Source: Tillandsia leiboldiana (taxonomy: Eukaryota > Streptophyta > Magnoliopsida > Poales > Bromeliaceae). Taken from it: DNA of 64,000 nt. The stretch spans positions 35,355,345-35,419,344 of the forward strand of contig CM055068.1 in assembly GCA_029204045.2 (NCBI GenBank), read 5' to 3'. The notes beneath the pieces were generated by a model. It was not told where the DNA came from, ran no database searches, and was given only the letters and a program-made list of their open reading frames with translations. Shown here piece after piece: positions 43,147 to 51,205 of this stretch; within the stretch, counting starts at the first letter, position 1, and each line of letters opens with the position of its first letter. A program made the position numbers and the translations under genes.

Positions 43147-43187
43147 GCCACTCCCGGCGCGCCCCGCACAGCTGTTTGCTGTGCGGG
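43042..43187 (+). other. Three perfect dyads in solo LTR S
   Basis: CACCTACCCGG/CCGGGTAGGTG (43042-43068, 11-bp stem, spacer TTTGA), then CCCGCACAGC/GCTGTGCGGG twice (43092-43116 and 43163-43187, 10-bp stem, spacer TGTTT). All three have five-base spacers. Between the last two lies a near-palindromic GGGAGTG...CACTCCC around a CACGTG. Confidence 0.85.
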
Positions 43188-43320
43188 TGACGTGGCCGCA
43201 CCAGGAATTTTCGGGCGGCTACAGTAATCCCGCGTTGAGCCCGGATTCGGGCGCCCGAAACTTCAGGTGCGCCCGAAAGTTGGGACTTAATGGGAATTTC
43301 CCCATTTGTTTTTCTGCTGC

Positions 43321-43330
43321 CTATTTAAAG
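43321..43330 (+). promoter_or_regulatory. TATA-like box of solo LTR S
   Basis: CTATTTAAAG, followed by a CTCTTCTTCTTC pyrimidine stretch typical of plant 5' leaders. Confidence 0.6.
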
Positions 43331-43597
43331 GCCGAGCTCTCTTCTTCTTCGGCTTTTTGGCATTTCTGAGCGTCAAACCGAGGAGAGTCCTTCACCAAAG
43401 TTGATCCTCACACTGTGGAGCTTCCATCTGCAGAGTTTGGGGATTTTTGGGGGCACGCTTTTCGAGATTCTCATTTTCTTGGCTCGGTGCGACGTTCCTT
43501 CTTCGGTGCTTCTTCCGTCGCTCTTCGGTGCACGAGCTCCCCCGACCTACTCCGACGATCTTTTCGAGCGATTTCTTCACTGCTGGATTCGTAACAG

Positions 43598-46171
43598 GTG
43601 AGGCTACGATTTTGGGTTTTCTCGTACATTTTCAGATTTCGCGTTTTTCGAGGAGTTTTCTCGTGCTCACTGGGACCCTTTTTGCTGTGAGATTTTGGTG
43701 AGGGCAGCACCTTCTCTTGAGGAGATCTCCGCGCACGAGTCTCGGATCAGGATGTGCTTATAGACTTTTTTCATCTACTCGACGCGAGGATCATCGTGGA
43801 TTTTTCTTGGAATTTTTGGAAACCTTCCCTAAGGTATACACTTTTCCTTTTATCTGTACAAGAGTTTACAGTTGGATGGTTTTGGGATTTTGCGCACCGA
43901 TACTGTGGAATTTGTAACTTGGCCTACGGTGCTCGGAATTTGGCGTGCAGGTACTTGTTTCGAAGCTATCGACACGAGGATCGCAGTGATATTTTATTTG
44001 GAATTTTTCGAGCACATTCAGCAGGTGGAATAATCGCATCTTTGTGGCTGAAATTTCAGTGTAGTAAATCTTGGCAGATTTTGGGATTAAAGTATAACTG
44101 TAGCCCTATGTTGTACCCAGGTGGGATTTTGGACTGTACGGGGCATACTGGACTGTGAGTTGCTGTTTTTGGTTTTATCAGCTGTAGAACTTGGGCAGAT
44201 CAGCGTTTTCAGGTGGGTGGCTTTGCTTTCAAGATCTATGGACTGTGCTCTAATTCTATCGTTATAGAATCATGCATGATAGGGATTGGACTTGGGTAGC
44301 ATGCTAGAAGTAGGAATTGTTGTTCCTAGTATTATCTGTTGATCTTGTGATCTTTTATTTCCTTCTATCATGTTAAATAATCGTTATCTTGGAACCTGAC
44401 CTAGCACCCCGTCATATGTTGCATGTGTAACCAGACCAGTAGAAAACCCTCACTTGGGCTAGGGTTATTTATGTTTAGACCTCCACACTTTATGCTTCAT
44501 TCCTGGACTTAGTGTTATCCTCGCCCGGGTAGTGGGCCGAGCGGTCGGGACTTCTTTTTAGTGTGGGTTGCATTTGCACTCGTGCTTGGGAGCAGAGTGG
44601 AGACTGGTTGATGCAGTGGTTCGCTTGTCTGTACCGGGAACCGTTTGGGGTAAACGGTGGACCCGGGAGATCTGGTTTTCCCCTGTTTGGGTTGTCGCCA
44701 CTGTGTTAGTGGCGGTAGTTTTCTAGTGATAGCCGGACCTAGGACCCAGAACCCTTTTCGACATACACATGATTTTAGTCTACCAATGTTTTCTTCCAAA
44801 CATCGAAGGGCCGCTGGAGTCTGTTCTTGTTTGATTGGACAAAGGCATCAGCCCTTCGGGGTTTGGGTAAAACACTTGTTTTCTAACTGTTTTTCTAAAA
44901 AGAACTAAAATCATTAAATATGGATTTCTTCCAGATCAAATTAGTTTTCAATATGAAATGTCACCTTTTTCCTGTAAATCTCCCCACTCGAAAGGATTCG
45001 AGTGGTCTGGGTTCTAGGGGCTGTTCCTCTGTCGGGACGAAAGCCACGGGGGCCGAGCCTGAAACCTGTTCTTGTTTGATAGGGTTGTAGGTGTAGGTCT
45101 CCCGGGACTTTCGGGCCCTGTTGGTGTCTTCTGCGAGTTGTACTGTGATTATTGCTTTCCCGAACTATAACGGATCGGGAACTTCAATAGTCGGAGCCTA
45201 GAGTCTATTTTTGTTTGATAGGGTTCTTAGCACCGGTCTATCGGGTTTCCGAACCCTTATGGTGTCGGTCTTTCTAGAGAGTTTAGTGTTCTGTTGTGGG
45301 AGCCGTCTGGTGGACGGTGGCCCCAGCTGTGTGACTTCCAGCTTGTGGTTGAGAGTTGGTGTTGTCGGTCGATCTTGTTGATCGTGGTTTGGACTATAGC
45401 CTGCATGAGCCATATTTGAGCTCGACAGAGATACGCGGATACTTTCCTCGGTGGGGTCGCTCCCCTCGAGAGCCACTCCGGAGTTGGGCCTGTTACTTGC
45501 TATCGCGACTTGTCGACGCCGTCCCTCTGACTGTGCCAGTTAGTGGCAGTCACGGACACCCTACGGTAGACCCGTCCTGTTGAGGATGTGCGGCAGTAGG
45601 TGGGCGCAGGTTTGACTGGACCCTTGAGGCAGTCAGTTTAGATTTGGTGAGTTTACTGTGGGTATTAGTAGATGCATCATGTTCCATCTGTTCCTTTTCT
45701 TGAGCATCTAGATAGAGGCATAGTAGCTGTAGAGTTACTTTTCCAGCCCTTTCATTTCAGTATTATATTGTTACTTTTGCCTCTAGTAGACTTATTGGGC
45801 AGACCGTCGGGCTTGTTGGCGGCACCCACTGAGAACTACTTGGGACGTAGTTCTCACACCCGTCGTGGTGTATTTTCCCACAGGGACTTCTACTCCGGTT
45901 CCTGCTGTTCCTGTTGCTGCTTCTTCTGATCGAGGTAAGGGAGTCGCGAGATAGTTCCCTACCAGTCGTCGTCCAGAGAGTAGATGTACCCTTATTACTT
46001 TTGAGAGTTCCTGTTGAGAGAACTTTGTAGTGAGGTATAGAGTTGTATTTATTTTCTACTGCTCGAGAGACTTTTGTACTTTTGGTGAGGACTTGTGTTG
46101 TTTATAGTTTTTATTACTAGCAGTTTTACTTTCAGCTCTGATATCTGCATAGTATAGATGCTCTTTTGCAG
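43598..46171 (+). other. Possible leader intron within solo LTR S
   Basis: A donor-like AACAG|GTGAGG (intron from 43598) lies about 270 bp after the TATA box. A pyrimidine-rich acceptor CTCTTTTGCAG|G ends at 46171, about 90 bp before the LTR end. LTR H has a similar pair (GAG|GTAAAT at 55754 and CTTTTGCAG|G ending at 57554). Splicing is inferred from sequence only. Confidence 0.35.
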
Positions 46172-46265
46172 GTTAGTCGCTTCGTCTATACGGGGCTTCC
46201 CGTATGGGCGGCGGATCTGTTGGCGAGCCCGGGTCGCAGTTTCGACGCCGGGGCGTGACAGGTTC

Positions 46266-46414
46266 AATTGTAATTTTTGTTTATTGGATCTTTCACGCAA
46301 AGAAAGTCAATGTTTTGGTGATGACATTGAGTTTCGATTTTTTGGTTTAAGATGAGTGTCTTGAGCGTTTTATGTATGTTTGGGTTTTGTCACGAAATTG
46401 CCAAAGGGGGAGAT
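46266..46414 (+). other. Element B 3' end with polypurine tract
   Basis: Last internal bases of B after solo LTR S, containing TTTTGTCACGAAATTGCC and the polypurine tract AAAGGGGGAGAT (46403-46414) directly before the 3' LTR. Confidence 0.85.
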
Positions 46415-47605
46415 TGTTACGGCTTTTTGTGTTGGCATATTTCGTGAGTTGAGTAGTTGAGTTGTTGAGTTGAGTCGGAGTCTTGAAGTGATCAAATTGT
46501 CAATCAGCAATCGAAGACTTAGAGAAGATTCAACAAGATCTCAAATTGACACTCAGTGTTTTGAGTCTTGAAGATTGAAGTAGAAGAATTGTGGATCAAT
46601 TACATCAATCTTAAGGAAAATGGATTCGGATTGATCAGGTACGTTTAACTAAATAATTTTGGTGATCCGAATACATTTGAGTGGTTTAGAAACACTTGGA
46701 TAAGTTTTCATTGCTTAAAAATCAAAAACTGGACAAATTGGATGTTTCAGAATTTCTGATCCTGAACCGATCCGGATCAGAATTCCGATCTGGATCAGAA
46801 TTCCAATCCGGATCCCGAACCTTGTTTTTTCAGGAATTGCTGAAAAAAGACGACGATTAGGATCGCCGTAAATCCGATCCGGATCGTCGTACGGGAAAAT
46901 TTCTGTTAAGTCAGTTTTTGATGCTTATCTCTTTCCAAAGGTTTCTAAACTATAAATAGACATTTAGGGTTTCTCAAGAACTACCGATTAATTAATTAAA
47001 TACTTGAGAGCAACCCTAGAGGCTAGGTTTTTATCGTTCTTCTTTATAGCCTCTTTTAGGTCAATTCGACGGTTCTTTCAAGAACATATCTTTTGTCGAA
47101 TTGATCTAATCTTTGCTTAGAGATTTCTTCTACGGTTCCTCAATGAGAATCTAAGCAAAGGATCACCATCGAAGCCAATATTCTTACCGGCTGAGTTTGC
47201 GTCGTGGATTCGACGTGGCATCGTGGATTCGGTGTGCTAAAGGCGTTTCGTGGATTCGAAACGTGTGCTCGTGGATTCGAGTGGCGTTCGTGGATTCGAA
47301 CGTGTGCAGTGGACGTGCAATCGGTGAGCGCAAGGTCCGAAGAAGTTGAAGGAGGGGTTTGAGTCCGTGGAGTCGGTAATCACCTTGTTATTCTTCTTTT
47401 CTTAGTGGATTGTTATTGCGTGTTGGTCCCATGGTTTTTCTCCTGGATTGGAGTTTCCACGTAAATCTCGGTGTGCTATTTTTATTTTCCGCATTGGTTT
47501 TTATTTTGCACTGAGATTGGTATTATAAGTATTACACCTATTCACCCCCCCTCTAGTTGTTTGATAGTACCTATTTAGATCCTTGTGGATCCTTAAAAAC
47601 CAACA
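46415..47605 (+). repeat. 3' LTR of element B
   Basis: The LTR is 1191 bp. It matches the 5' LTR with a few substitutions and a small rearrangement among the GATCCGGATC copies (46757-46890). TATA-like box at 46950-46959, hairpin array at about 47199-47305. It is followed by the right CCTGC duplication. Confidence 0.93.
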
Positions 47606-47811
47606 CCTGCCTATGCCTGCCTATGCCTGCTGTGCCTGCTATGCCTGCCTATGCCTGCCATGCCTGCCTATGCCTGCCATGCCTGCTATGCCTGCCTATG
47701 CCTGCTGTGTCTGCTAAATCGGGTATGCGGGCCAACGCATAACACCGATAGGGGATAGGAGTCTCAAGGAATCAACGGTGTATGCCAAATCGGGTATCCC
47801 AGCCTACGCAT
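47606..47811 (-). repeat. LTR G, second segment, with minisatellite remainder
   Basis: The TATGCCTGC repeat continues to about 47715, followed by unique sequence with two copies of AAATCGGGTAT (about 47725 and 47787). It ends CGCAT (47807-47811), the candidate left target duplication of copia C. The rest of G must lie beyond the window. Confidence 0.75.
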
Positions 47812-49151
47812 TGTTACGGAATTTGAGTTGGCGTAATTTCGTGAAAGGTTCAAGTCTTGAAGATTGAAGGTGAAGAAGGTTGGATCATTTAACTCAATCT
47901 CAAGAAAGAAGAATTCAAAAGGATCAGGTATGTTTAACTAAAGATTTTTGGTGATCCGAATACTTCTTGTAGTGTAGAAACACCTGGAAGAATTTTTCAT
48001 TGCATAAAAATCAAAAACTGGACATGGGACATGTTCAGGATCCGGATCAGACATTCCAATCCGGATCCCGAAGGGTGTTCGTTCATACACTGGTTCAATC
48101 CGGATCGCAGCATCTCATGATCCGGATCCCGAACACTAGTTTTACCTTTTTACTTGCACGATCCGGATCAGGATTTGCAATCCGGATCCCGAACGTTGAT
48201 GTTTGGTGAAACTGTATGAACGATCCGGATCAGCCATTCCGATCCGGATCCCGAACTATTGATTTTCTGGAAACCGTCTTTCTTGCTACTGCAATCCGGA
48301 TCGCCGAAATCCGATCCGGATCGCCGTCCGTAAAATTTCCAGAAATGGTAGGTTTTTGATCCTTATTTTCTTCCTAGGGTTTCTAACCTATAAATAGATC
48401 CTATGATTCATTTTTCTAGGGCCAAGGAAAATAGCCGTCATAATCAAATATCATTTTATACGGCCTAAGATCCACATATAGAGAAGAAAGGAAATCATTA
48501 GATATTACTCTATGTTTCTTCATCTATATTGATTAGTTTGATTCTAGGTTTTCATACTCACATCTTGAGTTGAATCAAACTAATGAATACTTAGATGGTA
48601 TTTCCTATCTATCTTTGATCTAAGTATTCGGCGGATCATCACCACCCAAAAACAACGATTTACCCCAAAATCGGCGCGTGGATTCGCGTGTCCTTGTGGA
48701 TTCAAGGTTCAACCGCGCTCGTGGATTCGGAGCGAGGTACGTTCGTGGATTCGAAACGTGCTACTGGGTGAAGACCGTGGATTCGGTCAGACGTCGTGGA
48801 CTCGACGTTGGACGCCGTGGATTCGGCGTTGGACGCAGATCGTGGATCCGAGACGCGTTGCGGAACGAGCGGAGAAGATCAACTAGGAGCGTATGGAAAA
48901 GGTTGAGTCGTCTGTGAGTACGGTATATCACCTTGTACGTGTTTAATTCTAGTGGATTTCACCGTGTTATCGGTCCCGTGGTTTTTTACTCCGGTTTGGA
49001 GTTTTCCACGTAAAAATCTTGCGTGTTCATTTTTATTTCCGCATTGGGTTTTATTGCGCAATGATTTTTTGAGTGTTTATTGTTTACACCTATTCACCCC
49101 CCTCTAGGTGTTTTTTCCCCTATTTAGATCTATATTACATATAACCCAACA
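47812..49151 (+). repeat. 5' LTR of element C
   Basis: The LTR is 1340 bp, from TGTTACGGAATT to CCCAACA. GATCCGGATC-type palindromes (48035-48335), TATA-like CTATAAATAG (48388-48397) and hairpin array (48675-48850). Confidence 0.92.
48675..48850 (+). repeat. TGGATT-loop hairpin array in LTR C
   Basis: Seven clear hairpins: CGCG/CGCG (48675-48688), CCTTG/CAAGG (48692-48707), CGCTCG/CGGAGCG with one bulge (48716-48734), ACGTTCG/CGAAACGT with one bulge (48739-48759), GACCG/CGGTC (48773-48788), ACGTCG/CGACGT with loop TGGACT (48791-48808) and ACGCCG/CGGCGT (48812-48829). A weak eighth core follows. It lies about 280-450 bp after the TATA box. Confidence 0.88.
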
Positions 49152-49153
49152 TG

Positions 49154-49165
49154 TGGTATCAGAGA
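49154..49165 (+). promoter_or_regulatory. Primer binding site of element C
   Basis: TGGTATCAGAGA, two bases after the LTR end, complementary to initiator tRNA-Met. Confidence 0.9.
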
Positions 49166-49184
49166 GGGAATAGGGTTGTAAACT

Positions 49185-51205
49185 ATGGTTGAAGGTGGAA
49201 ACATCAATCGACCCCCTTTCTTTGATGGAACAAATTATGCGTACTGGAAAGTACGGATGAAAGCCTTTTTAATTTTCATCGACGAAAGGGTGTGGCAATC
49301 AATTGAATTAGGATGGTCTAATCCAACTGAAATTATTTCTGATGTTCGCACCTTAAAACCTAGGTCGAAATGGACCAAGGAAGAGTTAGATTCATCTTCT
49401 TACAATGGCAAGGGAATTAATGCTATTTTTAATGCCTTATCTCAAACAGAATTCTCTCGCGTCTCGGCATGTGAGACGGCGAAAGAAATCTGGGATGTTC
49501 TTCAGGTTACACATGAGGGAACTAACCTCGTGAAGATTCAAAAGCTGCAAATGCTTATGAGCAGATTTGACTCCATTTTCATGGCAGAAAATGAATCTTT
49601 CACGGACTACTATACACGATTGCAAGACATCGTAAATTCATGTGCTAACCTGGGAGAGAAGATTCCAGAATTTAAGGTTGTAAGAAAGATCTTAAGAACT
49701 CTTCCTGAACGATTTCGCCCAAAGGTTACAGCCATTGAAACTATTAAACACCCGGACGAAATACGTGTAGAAGAATTAGTTGGTTCATTACAAACATATG
49801 AAATGACATTTTCTACTAACAATTCTTCTGGAAAAGCATCCTCTTCTAAGTCTTCAGGTTATGCGTTGAAAACAACTAAGGAAGAAGACGCGGATACATC
49901 CTCCTCAGACGATGACGAAAACCTATCTATGGAGGACTTTGAGAAGAAACTCGCTCTCTTGACAAGGAAGTTTCGCCGCAACTTTCGAAGGGGTAATTCA
50001 AGTAAATCTCCATCCTTCGGAAAGTCGAAGAAAGGCAAGGGTACTTCAAGTTACAAGTCAAGAAAGCAAGAGAACTTCTCAAAGGATAAGAAAAGTCCAG
50101 AGGGACAACTACAATGCTTCAAATGTCGAGGCTACGACCACATTGCAACGGAGTGTCCCAACAAGTATCCGGCAAAGAAGAAGGCGATGCAAGCCGTCAC
50201 TTGGGATGACAACTCAACGTCAAATGAGTCATCCTCAAGTGATGAAGAAGAAAGCGCAACGGCATTCCACGCGTCCACATCTTCACCATTCATGTGCTTA
50301 ATGGCAAGTACATCCGAGTCATTGTTCAACTCCACTATTGAAAAGATTGCAACGGACAATGAATCGGATGATTCGGAAGGTGAAGATTTTGCTTTAGCCT
50401 ACCACAGACTTTTACGGGATTCAAAAAAACCGGCTAAGCAAAACAAGGGGTTGAGAGGGAGATTGCAGGATCTCGAAGAAGAAGTAAAAAGGGTAACTTC
50501 TCTCTCGACCGATCTTGAAGTGGAAAGGGATAATCTGATAAAAGCAAATGTTTCCCTTCAAGAGTGCAATGAGCAACTCGAGAAGAATTATATAGATATG
50601 GTGAATAAAGCGAATTACTTCTTGAAGCTCTACGGCGAGGCCCGACAGGAAAAATTGGAAATGACAGAGACCATTTTCCAACTCAAGGATGACTTACAGC
50701 AATTTTCTTCTGGAAGGAGTAAGTTGGATAAACTTCTTGGTCTTGGTCAAACAAACAAGTTCGGCCTCGGATACAATCAAACTGAAGACAATTTTAGTTC
50801 GGTTGGGACAGTCTTTGTGCCTCAGTCGGTATCTCCTCCTCCGACACCGGAATTCACGACAACCAACGACAACAAGCCTACTTCACCCTCTTCGGAATCG
50901 TCAAGCACAAAGGTATGTTTTCGTTGTAATTTTGCAGGGCACATTGAAAGAAATTGCAAGATTGGAGCTCAAAGATCAAATCAACCACATCTTGCAACTG
51001 CTACCAATAAGTTCACTCCCGGAATTCAAAGAAGGACTTTTCAAAAGAAAAGAACATTGGTAGTACTTCAAACAAGACGATGACAAAAGAAAAAGATCAA
51101 TCATACAAGACGTCTTCATCATGGAAAATTTCTCAACCATTGCCAACATACTCCAAAACTCAAAAGGTTTGGGTATGCAAAGGTGAAATCCTTCCTTGTC
51201 TTTAA
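49185..51205 (+). pseudogene. Element C gag with one frameshift
   Basis: The ATG at 49185 opens a Sirevirus-type Gag nearly identical to D's: N-terminal domain, CCHC knuckle CFKCRGYDHIATEC, coiled coil and second knuckle CFRCNFAGHIERNC. One base is missing near 51019-51025 compared with element I, so the frame ends early at 51083. In the shifted frame the expected tail continues to GEILPCL and a TAA at 51203-51205, the same Gag end as in I and B. Confidence 0.9.

Larger units (their letters stand above)
42444..46260 (+). mobile_element. Solo gypsy (Tekay-like) LTR S
   Basis: This is an LTR of 3817 bp starting TGTGGTGTCCC and ending GGGGCGTGACA, with no internal region. Perfect five-base duplications GGTTC at 42439-42443 and 46261-46265 show it is one LTR left by LTR-LTR recombination. 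The downstream half matches LTR F (13590-14870). It carries six CACGTG motifs, three perfect dyads and a TATA-like box. Small ORFs inside it are not supported as genes. Confidence 0.93.
16007..47605 (+). mobile_element. Copia (Sirevirus-like) gag-only element B with nested insertions
   Basis: LTRs at 16007-17199 and 46415-47605 flank a primer site, a gag split by gypsy A, a pol-less 3' region holding solo LTR S, and a purine tract. The five-base duplication CCTGC (16002-16006 and 47606-47610) is perfect. Without A and S the element would be about 6 kb. There is no protease, integrase, reverse transcriptase or RNase H after gag, so it depended on enzymes from other copies. Confidence 0.93.

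Noticed and set aside
42412..43201. Overlapping ORFs of 130-210 codons on both strands in solo LTR S
   Set aside because: High GC content and lack of stops explain them. The region has promoter features and no domain.
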